Shown piece after piece: positions 26,984 to 34,509 of a stretch of 64,000 nucleotides of DNA (positions are counted from its first letter, which is position 1; each line of letters starts with the position of its first letter). The stretch is from a virus. The stretch is taken from the IMG/VR virus record IMGVR_UViG_3300023112_000008, positions 62,001 to 126,000 of that record; one strand, 5' to 3'. The notes beneath the pieces were generated by a model that did not search any database, was not told the origin of the DNA, and saw nothing but the letters and a program-made list of their open reading frames with translations. The position numbers and the translations under genes were made by a program.

Positions 26984-26992
26984 TCTATACCA
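26984..26992 (-). promoter_or_regulatory. Possible minus-strand -10 element
   Basis: The minus strand reads TGGTATAGACT in the 67-base gap between the 100-residue gene and the 489-residue gene, giving an extended -10 (TGG-TATAGA) 25 bases before the ATG at 26959. No clear -35 is seen. Confidence 0.3.
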
Positions 26993-27026
26993 GGCTTCAT
27001 GGTAACGCGGTAAGTGATGCAAGTCA

Positions 27027-27329
27027 CTACTCGTTCACCAGCTCGGTGTAATAGCCCTTGAAAAGTAGTTCCTGACGCGCCCGCTCTCGCTGGTTGGTCA
27101 GGTGGAACCGGAATTCGGCGAAATCGGTGCCGAAGCTACCGCCAAACTGCCAGTCCTCGGGATCTGGAACCACCCCTCGGATGATCTTACCGATGCTATC
27201 CTCGGTCTCTCCGGCAATCATTGCGTGGAACGGACTCCGACGACGAACCCTGAGCACGAGAGTGTAGAGCTTTGGGCACTCTACAATCTGCTCTTTCCGC
27301 TGAGGGAGGTTGTCGGAGAGGTATCCCAT
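27027..27329 (-). CDS. Small protein of unknown function, 100 aa
   Basis: The protein has a beta-strand/turn pattern (YTLVLRVRRRSPFHAMI) followed by acidic and aromatic residues (FGTDFAEFRFHL). It starts at ATG 27329, adjacent to the stop of the 862-residue gene, so it is translationally linked. No family is recognised. Confidence 0.7.
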   Translation of the reverse strand: MGYLSDNLPQRKEQIVECPKLYTLVLRVRRRSPFHAMIAGETEDSIGKIIRGVVPDPEDWQFGGSFGTDFAEFRFHLTNQRERARQELLFKGYYTELVNE

Positions 27330-29918
27330 TTAGGTGGAAAGCCTCAGTGAAACTGACTCGTAGAACACCTGCTCGTCGTGAAGAGCACGCAGCTCAGTGA
27401 TGATGATGTCGAGACGACCGGGGTGGAGATTGACGTGCTCACCGAGCCACCCACGGAACAGGGCCAACATGTCGTCTTCAACGAGACGCTGATCTTGATT
27501 AGGATCATGCTCGCGCGTATGAGCACCCTGTTGTCTAGAAAACCCTTTTAGGGCTGGGTGCAAAACGTGCCATTCTTCATTATGATTTATCGCGTTTTCT
27601 GCCCGCTTAGCGACACTGCCTGTTTGTTTCCCCAACTTATGGTCGCGCCCAACAATGGAATGCCAAAATGGGTAGTATTCGTGGGACGTGAGCTCTTCAC
27701 CTTTCAAACCCTTAAGGGAACTGGTGATGCGATCCCACTGAGGAATCTGCTTTCTAACAGCGTCCGCCATACTCTTTGAAGTCTTAACCGCCCCCCTCTC
27801 TATTTTACTCCTACCAGGCTTTTTAGAACCGGCCTGCCAATCAGCCATTAGCTTGACCGGATCGAGCTGATTGTTGTTGATCGCAATTCCGGGTGGTGGT
27901 TGAACCTCCAACTTATCAACTGAAATTGGTTGGAGCGCCGGGTGCCCAAGCGTCCGAAGCATGTCACCCCTAGCGGCTACACGCTGGGCATGAGCCTGAG
28001 GCTCTTCACCTATGTGTCGCTTAATTTCTGCGTGGGTATGCCACGCCTGTGTCGCCCGGTCCCGAAGACCATTGAGGATACCTGTCCACGGCCCACTGTG
28101 GGTGTAGTTAGGGATCACAGTCCTGAAATAATCAGCTCCAGAACCTCTCTTGAACATCCCCGCCTCTAACTGACCAGTCTTTGGGTTCTCTACCGCCGGA
28201 GCTCCGAGGGTGCTGCGCAACCAGTCCCCCATGTTGACGGTGTAGGGCACAACCGCCCCGGTATTTGGATCTTTGTAGGATCGTTCAAAAACCCCAAGCC
28301 GCCCTTTGTTTCCACCTAGTCGTGGATCAGTAAGCAGTCTCTCCGCTCTCGCTAGAGCCCTCCCCTGGTAGGCCTTGATAGCATCTCTCGGCGACATATC
28401 TCCGTGTTGGGCCGCATCGAACTCCGAACCCATTGCGAGTCTACCGAGTGCATCGCCAGCAGCTCGCTGTTTCACAGGGTCGAGAGGTGCGGCCTGCACA
28501 TCGCGTGCTCTTTCCAGGGCACCTTCTGCATGTTTATCAATCGTCTGGTCGCGGGCAACCTGTGCCCGCTCCTTGGGCGTCATAGCTTTAAGTTCTTCAG
28601 GAGTGTAACTAGGACGGGCTGCGCCAGTCCCCTGCCGCCTATCGTTAATTGCGGACCGCAGACCCGCTTCGCCCTGCTGTCTTCCTCGTGCCCCTAAGCC
28701 TTCGACCCCCGCTTGACCTTCTATATATCTTCCCATGTTCGTCAATTGCTTAACAAAGGTTGAAGCGTGGTCTTGGTGCGAGTCGTGGTCAACTTCGGGG
28801 TTTATTGACCCTGCCTCCCACGCCGCCTGCGCTTCCGCCCTCTTTGCACGGTGTGCATCCATTGCATCAGAAAAACCTGCCGGATCACCTCTAAAATCCT
28901 TTTTAACGGGCTCTCGCCCTAGCCCGAGGATAGCGTCATCGTGGTGCCTGAACTTCGTGGCGATGGCATTCGCCATAGCGGATCGACCGCCAATCGCATT
29001 ACCCTTACCGGCGGACGGAGTCGCCCATGTGGCAAGAATCTCTGAAGCCCTAGCATCACTCTGAGGATTACTCTGCCCATCATTTAGTGCAGCAGAGATG
29101 TGTGGGTGAAGACGGGTCACCATGTCATTTATATGAGGCCTTACATTGTCCTCGACGTACTTCGCCGCAGCGCGTTTAGCCTCCGTACGCTGGGCGCGGG
29201 TCATGCCTGCTCCATGACCTTTAGCGTGTACCTCCTTAGCCCCAGCAAGCCCTTTATTGATGGCATGTCCGCTTTGGCGGGCGTCATAGCCCTCTTTGTA
29301 GCCCGCAGCGTATTCTCCACCCTCGGCCGGGTCCTCGTAAGCCTTTCCACGCTTGGATGCCACCCAACCGGCCTGATAGCCCTTACGGTGCTCAGGGGTT
29401 CCACTTGCTCCAGATTTTGATGAAGCGGGCTTAGGCTCCGGCTCCGGCTTTGATTGCGGCGCCTGACCTCCAGATCCCCGCATGAACCTGGCAGCAGCGT
29501 CATCATCAGGAAGGGAGCCAGCATCGTCTGGATTATCATCGCTACCATCATCGATGAACAATGGCTCTGGTTCTGGTTCTGACTTTGGCTCTGACTTTGG
29601 CTCTGGCTCCTCAGAATCTTTGTGAATTTTGCGATAACCTGGATCGTTTTTCATTCTCCAATCGTGGATAGCATCGTCGTCTTCATCTTCATCTCCAGCA
29701 GCTCTGTCGCGCTCTTCTGCGCCGTCACTCCCATCATCAAAGTCATCGTCGTCGTAGTTATCCCAGTCGGGGCCCTCACTAAGGAGCTTCGCCTTGATAC
29801 CTGGGGATAGGCTCTCCAGAACATCAAGGGTCTTCTGATACATTCGCTCAAGAACGGCGTTGCAAGAGTAGAACCCGTCAATGCTCTCGGCAATCAATTT
29901 GCCTACATCTACTGCCAT
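27330..29918 (-). CDS. Large low-complexity protein, 862 aa, unknown function
   Basis: A helical N-terminus (about 1-45) is followed by an aspartate-rich stretch (50-75), a KSEPEPEP-type repeat (about 100-120) and a long hydrophilic helical body. A motif RKGYQAGW...GYKEGY near residues 180-215 repeats glycine-tyrosine pairs. The C-terminal 350 residues appear more ordered (GPWTGILNGLRDRATQAWHTHAE). It starts at ATG 29918. The last ten bases of the upstream homing endonuclease gene overlap this start, and before the endonuclease arrived the ParB-like gene probably ended at the same place. Size and composition would fit an internal or injected virion protein, but this is not shown. Confidence 0.75.
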   Translation of the reverse strand: MAVDVGKLIAESIDGFYSCNAVLERMYQKTLDVLESLSPGIKAKLLSEGPDWDNYDDDDFDDGSDGAEERDRAAGDEDEDDDAIHDWRMKNDPGYRKIHKDSEEPEPKSEPKSEPEPEPLFIDDGSDDNPDDAGSLPDDDAAARFMRGSGGQAPQSKPEPEPKPASSKSGASGTPEHRKGYQAGWVASKRGKAYEDPAEGGEYAAGYKEGYDARQSGHAINKGLAGAKEVHAKGHGAGMTRAQRTEAKRAAAKYVEDNVRPHINDMVTRLHPHISAALNDGQSNPQSDARASEILATWATPSAGKGNAIGGRSAMANAIATKFRHHDDAILGLGREPVKKDFRGDPAGFSDAMDAHRAKRAEAQAAWEAGSINPEVDHDSHQDHASTFVKQLTNMGRYIEGQAGVEGLGARGRQQGEAGLRSAINDRRQGTGAARPSYTPEELKAMTPKERAQVARDQTIDKHAEGALERARDVQAAPLDPVKQRAAGDALGRLAMGSEFDAAQHGDMSPRDAIKAYQGRALARAERLLTDPRLGGNKGRLGVFERSYKDPNTGAVVPYTVNMGDWLRSTLGAPAVENPKTGQLEAGMFKRGSGADYFRTVIPNYTHSGPWTGILNGLRDRATQAWHTHAEIKRHIGEEPQAHAQRVAARGDMLRTLGHPALQPISVDKLEVQPPPGIAINNNQLDPVKLMADWQAGSKKPGRSKIERGAVKTSKSMADAVRKQIPQWDRITSSLKGLKGEELTSHEYYPFWHSIVGRDHKLGKQTGSVAKRAENAINHNEEWHVLHPALKGFSRQQGAHTREHDPNQDQRLVEDDMLALFRGWLGEHVNLHPGRLDIIITELRALHDEQVFYESVSLRLST

Positions 29919-29950
29919 GCGGGTAGCTCCTTCTTGATCGCTGAGATCAA
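29909..29950 (-). repeat. Duplicated C-terminal coding segment, copy in the endonuclease gene
   Basis: The 42 bases encode LISAIKKELPAWQ and stop. They align without gaps to 30772-30813 with 13 base differences, nearly all at synonymous positions. This copy probably is the original 3' end of the ParB-like gene because it still overlaps the start of the downstream 862-residue gene. Confidence 0.85.
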
Positions 29951-30769
29951 GCCCGTTCTGTGACTACGATCCCCCCACGCTTGGCGTGCGTCGATCAGCC
30001 GTCTGTAGGTCTCATATTTTCGCGGCAGGTGGGGGACCTGATCGCGAATCTCAAACATCCATTCTAGGATGGTAACCGAATCGTGATGCGGCCAGATCAC
30101 CTGATTGGTTACTACTGATCCCCTGGTGTTGAGTTCAGCGCTGAGGCGAGACTTTACTGATTCCAGAAACTTAGGACTAGCTCCTGCGATAGATAGACCG
30201 ACCATCGGCTTACGCCCAGGTCGTGATCCGTTGCTGTGGTAAACAGATCCATCACCGTCGAATAGTCCGAGCATGAAGTGCTGCATCAGACTTTCAGGAA
30301 CTAGAGGAAGGTCAACCATCTTTAGGGACTTAGCCGGAACGACTCCTACCTGGGTGAGCCAGGTGGCCATTCGTGGGCTGCACACATTTAACGTGTAAAC
30401 GTCGTCTTTGTAGGGACCACGGACACTACCCCCGACCAGGGGAAGAACGGATCGCAAGTGGTCACGCCCGCTCTCATGGCTCTGACTAACGGAGAATCCG
30501 GTGCCGTTTTTCCTCACGTTCCCATCAGCGGTCAAAAACCCCACAACGTAGGACAACGACGCCGACCACGACTCGACGAATGCTTCGTTAGGAACGAGAT
30601 TTGAGCCCCCGGTATGTGGGACTCGGATCTTCCAATAACGATTGTTCCGGAGACGTACGGAGGTCCTAGACCGACCAAGTTGGTCGGCCACAGCTCCAAG
30701 ATCACGGCTCTCCTCAAGGAGGAGACGGCCCAGAGAATTATCGTCTGACGTCCAACGCTTACCGGGCAT
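29909..30769 (-). CDS. Free-standing LAGLIDADG homing endonuclease
   Basis: The 286-residue protein has an N-terminal helix-turn-helix-like part (DDNSLGRLLLEESRDLGAV) and two LAGLIDADG helices (YVVGFLTADG at 74-83 and FMLGLFDGDG at 165-174) with the acidic residues that bind metal. It would cut a long specific DNA site and spread by homing. Its C-terminal 13 residues repeat the C-terminus of the preceding ParB-like protein (LISAIKKELPxWQ), and its last ten bases overlap the next gene. It starts at ATG 30769, two bases after the ParB-like stop. Confidence 0.9.
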   Translation of the reverse strand: MPGKRWTSDDNSLGRLLLEESRDLGAVADQLGRSRTSVRLRNNRYWKIRVPHTGGSNLVPNEAFVESWSASLSYVVGFLTADGNVRKNGTGFSVSQSHESGRDHLRSVLPLVGGSVRGPYKDDVYTLNVCSPRMATWLTQVGVVPAKSLKMVDLPLVPESLMQHFMLGLFDGDGSVYHSNGSRPGRKPMVGLSIAGASPKFLESVKSRLSAELNTRGSVVTNQVIWPHHDSVTILEWMFEIRDQVPHLPRKYETYRRLIDARQAWGDRSHRTGLISAIKKELPAWQ

Positions 30770-30771
30770 CG

Positions 30772-30813
30772 CTATTGCCAGTTAGGCAACTCCTTCTTTA
30801 TGGCAGAAATAAG
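30772..30813 (-). repeat. Duplicated C-terminal coding segment, copy in the ParB-like gene
   Basis: The segment encodes LISAIKKELPNWQ and stop. Nine of thirteen codons differ synonymously from the copy at 29909-29950 and one differs in amino acid (N for A). It looks like a recoded replacement end brought in by the endonuclease element. Confidence 0.85.
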
Positions 30814-31677
30814 GAACTCATTGATCTGATCTGAATTTGCCTGGCAAGTCTCGACCAACTCGCCAATTAGTTTATTGAGATGCGCCGTCTCGTTGACGAC
30901 CAAGTGGGTGTGACCGGCAACGCCAAAGTAGAGATATCCCTGGGTGCACGTATCTGCGCTCTGTTGCAGGACGTCCATCTGGAACGCCTTCAGTGATGTC
31001 AGCAGGGCCCTTTGATCGGCGAAGGCCTTCTTCTTACCCTTGCCCGGCTGGGTCGTGACTTCGTTACCTTCGTCATCCTTTGGGGGACGGCGCTTATCTG
31101 GAGAGGCTCCAGTGTTGGCCTGCTCTGATGGTGTCTTGGAGTTCGAGGATCCGCCGCCGACCTTCGCCTTCTCCACTTCGACCATCGTGTCAATCACTTC
31201 TTGGCTGTAACGCTTCTTGAGATCCTCCATTCGCTCTTCACGAACGAGCATGCGCCGACGCGCAGCCTCAGATGAGATCCCCCACTTGCCAGTGATCTTC
31301 TTCTGAAGCTCTGCGTAACGCGTCCGGTTGATCTTGCCCCGGATGTTGTTCCGCTTAACGCTCCACTCCATGAGCGCTTCTTCGTCCGCATCAGAGAGGT
31401 GCTCTTTGACGACGCACGGCATGTGCGTCATCTCAAGCGCCAGGCACACCTTCTTACGGTGCTCACCACCGAGGAGACGGAACTTTCCTTTGTCCTCCCC
31501 CTCAGTGATAGGAACAACCTGTCCAGGCTCATCGAACCCGCCGTCCCTGACTGCTTCAAGTAGGGCCGCAAATTCAGGCTCGTCCATCTCGTTCACGTTC
31601 CAGTCGCACAAGACTAGAGCATCAACGGGAATTAGAACGGCACCCTCCCAGGTTGCGAATGACGCGTTTTTAGACAC
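30772..31677 (-). CDS. ParB-like protein with GxHR nuclease-type domain
   Basis: Residues about 15-90 match the ParB N-terminal domain: a strand-helix (NVNEMDEPEFAALLEAV), then PGQVVPI, and the GGEHR motif (70-74) that in ParB relatives binds CTP or forms a nuclease site. A helix-turn-helix-like part follows (GISSEAARRRMLVREERM, about 133-150), then a polar linker and a helical C-terminus. Such proteins act in DNA segregation, transcription control or as nucleases in phages. The start is GTG 31677 after a GGAG. The 3' end has been replaced or copied by the adjacent homing endonuclease element. Confidence 0.85.
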   Translation of the reverse strand: MSKNASFATWEGAVLIPVDALVLCDWNVNEMDEPEFAALLEAVRDGGFDEPGQVVPITEGEDKGKFRLLGGEHRKKVCLALEMTHMPCVVKEHLSDADEEALMEWSVKRNNIRGKINRTRYAELQKKITGKWGISSEAARRRMLVREERMEDLKKRYSQEVIDTMVEVEKAKVGGGSSNSKTPSEQANTGASPDKRRPPKDDEGNEVTTQPGKGKKKAFADQRALLTSLKAFQMDVLQQSADTCTQGYLYFGVAGHTHLVVNETAHLNKLIGELVETCQANSDQINEFLISAIKKELPNWQ

Positions 31678-31682
31678 AGGAA

Positions 31683-33668
31683 TTATCTCCGTGGCGACCC
31701 AGTGTCGCGACGGCTTTGCCGCGCTGCAGCGTCTTGGGCGATATTGCGGCTCGGCTTGTCCTTCTTGCCGCTCTCAGCAGCCTTGTGGAGCCCAGTAATC
31801 TTGTCCTTGTCGTCGTGCTCAGGCCCGAACCCGGTCTTGTATTCACTACGACCCTTCTTAGTACCGCCTACGCCGTCATGCGAACCCTTGCACAGACGGT
31901 AGAACTCTTTCGGGTCCCGAGCCTGCAGCGCTTGACCCGCTTGGCCGAGGTTGCCGTCCTTATCCTTCTGGCAGGCAGGGCGCTCATCGTGGAGATCACC
32001 AGTTGGGCGAACATTGATCTGGTGTCCAGACGAGTCTGCGAATCCGGTGCCCTTTACCTTGTCAATGACGCGCTGACTGGTCTCCTGGTCCTTGTGGTAG
32101 GACTTGCCCAGTGAAGCCATAGCTGATGCGTAACCGCCCTCCTTGGAGACGCGATACCACTTTTGGCGTGGATCCCTATCAGTGTCGCCGACAAAGGCGA
32201 ACTGATCATCACCGGCCGACCCGCGAGATCCGGCCTTGCTCTTGTCGGTGTGAAGCATCGCGTCATCGTCTGAGTTGCCGAACGTCGTCGCGTTGGCAAA
32301 CTTCTTGTTGTTCTTCTTCCCGGAAGAGTGGACGTTTTCACCTGTGTCGGGGTCCTTGTGGTGGCCCTTCCACTTCGGGTGCTCGTCCTTGCTGTAGCCC
32401 TTCGCATCGTCATGCTCGCGATCGCGCGAGGACGGGTTTGTGAACTGTGCCCGACGGAGCTTGGCAGCCTTTGCCCGTGTTGATCGTTCTGCGTAGTTAG
32501 GGTCCGAAGGATCTGTAACCCCTTGGGCCATTCCGTGCTTGTCCGGTCCTACTTTCTTGCCGGTATCCGGATCAATACGACGAGCTGAGTCGCGGTTTCC
32601 ACGGCCACGGCCACGGCGCTTACGCTCGTCACTCAGCGATTGGAAGTCGGCGTTCGCCGATGCTCGATAGCGGGCGTGCTGCTCAGCGTCGTGAGTATCT
32701 TCTGGGTGATGGGCCAGAGACCTACGACGATTAGGCGCCACGAAGGGAGCGGCCTTGGTTGCCTTTCGACCCTTCTCAACGTGTTGCGTCAGGTCATTGA
32801 GCGTGTTCTGAAGCGCAGCGACCTTGTCGTGGATGCTGTCACCGGCCATGGTCTTTTCTGGCATGGCCCCGCTGCCGACCTTGCCTTCTCCACGGCGCTT
32901 GGCCATACGGTTCAGTCCGGCCTTACGACCTTGTCGATTGCCAGCTGGTGTTTTGTAGACGTCTGCTGGGTCTTCGATCCCCGTTACCTTCTTGGCGCGG
33001 GACTTCCGAACACCTTTCAGCTTTCCTTTGATGCGGTCCGCAACTGCATCGTCGTCAGGAATCGGAGAAGGCTCAGGCCGGTCAGGACCAGGAGTAGGAC
33101 GACCTAGCCAAGCTGGCCTCTTCGACTTTTTCTTGGAACCTGGATCGTCATCTAGGGCCTGGGCCCCGGCGCCTGGGGCAGCCGGAGGTGGAGTTCCACC
33201 ACCACCATCACCACCACCACCACGGGGCGGCTTGTCCTTCTTGTCCTTCTTCGCCAGGGCCTTCATCTCATCTGGAGACATCCCGATCTTCTTACGGTCA
33301 TAAGCGATCTTCGGCTTGAACTTGGACGCTTCCGGCTCCGGCTCACCGGCCGCTGCACGCGCCGCTTTTGCCGCCGCACGCTTTCTGGCCTGCTTAGCCT
33401 TGTTCTTCTCGTTCGCCCGGTTCTTAGCCACCTTACGGGCGGCTTTGCCTTGAGCAAACTCTTCAGGAGATTGCTTCGGGATAGCCGCCTCCGCCAAGAA
33501 GCGAAGCGCGAAGCGCGAGTGTGTCCGACTTAGTCCTGCTGGGACTGGGGACTGGTGAGCACGTTCAACCAAGCGCATTGCGCCTGATCTACCGAGATCA
33601 GTATTGATGCTCTCAAGGATGTTGAGCACGCGAGCCGCGTGAAATTCCATCTTTGCTGTGTTGGCCAT
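31683..33668 (-). CDS. Lysine-rich low-complexity protein, 661 aa
   Basis: This is the first gene of the minus-strand operon. The helical N-terminus (1-60) leads into alanine/lysine-rich segments (KQARKRAAAKAARAAAGE), a glycine run (GGGGDGGGG), basic and proline linkers and a C-terminal half with repeated KDPDTG-type turns. Overall it is highly basic and disordered, so it may bind DNA or RNA or be packaged in the head, but no family is recognised. It starts at ATG 33668 with a plausible promoter TTGTTG/TATCCT upstream. Its stop is five bases before the GTG of the ParB-like gene. Confidence 0.75.
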   Translation of the reverse strand: MANTAKMEFHAARVLNILESINTDLGRSGAMRLVERAHQSPVPAGLSRTHSRFALRFLAEAAIPKQSPEEFAQGKAARKVAKNRANEKNKAKQARKRAAAKAARAAAGEPEPEASKFKPKIAYDRKKIGMSPDEMKALAKKDKKDKPPRGGGGDGGGGTPPPAAPGAGAQALDDDPGSKKKSKRPAWLGRPTPGPDRPEPSPIPDDDAVADRIKGKLKGVRKSRAKKVTGIEDPADVYKTPAGNRQGRKAGLNRMAKRRGEGKVGSGAMPEKTMAGDSIHDKVAALQNTLNDLTQHVEKGRKATKAAPFVAPNRRRSLAHHPEDTHDAEQHARYRASANADFQSLSDERKRRGRGRGNRDSARRIDPDTGKKVGPDKHGMAQGVTDPSDPNYAERSTRAKAAKLRRAQFTNPSSRDREHDDAKGYSKDEHPKWKGHHKDPDTGENVHSSGKKNNKKFANATTFGNSDDDAMLHTDKSKAGSRGSAGDDQFAFVGDTDRDPRQKWYRVSKEGGYASAMASLGKSYHKDQETSQRVIDKVKGTGFADSSGHQINVRPTGDLHDERPACQKDKDGNLGQAGQALQARDPKEFYRLCKGSHDGVGGTKKGRSEYKTGFGPEHDDKDKITGLHKAAESGKKDKPSRNIAQDAAARQSRRDTGSPRR

Positions 33669-33711
33669 TGAGCAACTCCGAAAACCGTGTGATGGAGGAA
33701 CAGACGTTGAG

Positions 33712-33741
33712 AGGATAGCATCAGCTGGATAGCTCCAACAA
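33712..33741 (-). promoter_or_regulatory. Putative promoter of the 22-33.7 kb operon
   Basis: On the minus strand TTGTTG (33741-33736) and TATCCT (33717-33712) are 18 bases apart, 44 bases before the ATG at 33668. It is back to back with the plus-strand terminase promoter. Confidence 0.4.
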
Positions 33742-33759
33742 GATCAAGTAGCTTATCTT

Positions 33760-33790
33760 ATGACGATGCGGGCTGTAATGTTGCTATAGT
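33760..33790 (+). promoter_or_regulatory. Putative promoter of the terminase operon
   Basis: ATGACG (33760-33765) and TATAGT (33785-33790) are separated by 19 bases, 27 bases before the ATG at 33817. A purine-rich AGAGAGA serves as RBS. Confidence 0.45.
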
Positions 33791-33816
33791 GATGGAGTCA
33801 AATTCCAGAGAGAAAC

Positions 33817-34506
33817 ATGGCAAAGAAGAAACAAGGCAAAAGAGCTAAGGCGACTCAGGCATCGATCCATGAGTTTCAGCAAAAGTTCGAAGCCCTCGAC
33901 AATAAGCGGAAAAAGCACACAGCTCAGGCTATTGAGCGAAGGCGACATGACGTATGGGAGATGATGTGCCAAGACATCCCTCAGACTGAGATGGCTAACC
34001 TTCTATGTGTCAGTCGGTCTACGGTTGCGCTTGACGTCAAGTACTGGAAATTGAAGCTGGCTAGACGGGTTAGCCGCATCAAGGAGAACCCCGACTACGC
34101 GAACATCGAGCTTGGAACAACGATTCGCAAGCTCGACTCCTGCACGGCAGCCGCATTTCAGGAGTACTCCATGGCCAAGAGCGGTGGAGAGAAGGCTAAG
34201 TTCCTGGACATTGTCACGAAGACACTGAGCACCAAGACGCGTATCCTCCAGGATGCTGGATATCTGCCAAAAGCGGGCATTGAAATTCGTACTAAGGTCG
34301 AGCACGTCGCGACATTTGCGGACCGCTTTGGTGAAGATCACGCCACCACAGCACTTGATGATGACACAAAGCGTCATAGACTCCTCGCCATGGCCGAGCG
34401 GTTCATTCGGTTGTCCGAGAGTAAAGAGACGATCGATGTTGAGGGCACGGTGGTCTCGTCCGACCCCGATGCCAGCAAGCGCCTCACCAACGGTGATTCG
34501 GCCTAG
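33817..34506 (+). CDS. terS: Probable terminase small subunit
   Basis: The 229-residue protein has a very basic N-terminus, a helix-turn-helix (about 50-75: DIPQTEMANLLCVSRSTVALDV), and a helical middle that would oligomerise. It lies immediately upstream of the large terminase, the normal place of the small subunit, which recognises the packaging site. Family identity is inferred from the helix-turn-helix, length and position. It starts at ATG 33817. Confidence 0.7.
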   Translation: MAKKKQGKRAKATQASIHEFQQKFEALDNKRKKHTAQAIERRRHDVWEMMCQDIPQTEMANLLCVSRSTVALDVKYWKLKLARRVSRIKENPDYANIELGTTIRKLDSCTAAAFQEYSMAKSGGEKAKFLDIVTKTLSTKTRILQDAGYLPKAGIEIRTKVEHVATFADRFGEDHATTALDDDTKRHRLLAMAERFIRLSESKETIDVEGTVVSSDPDASKRLTNGDSA

Positions 34507-34509
34507 TCT

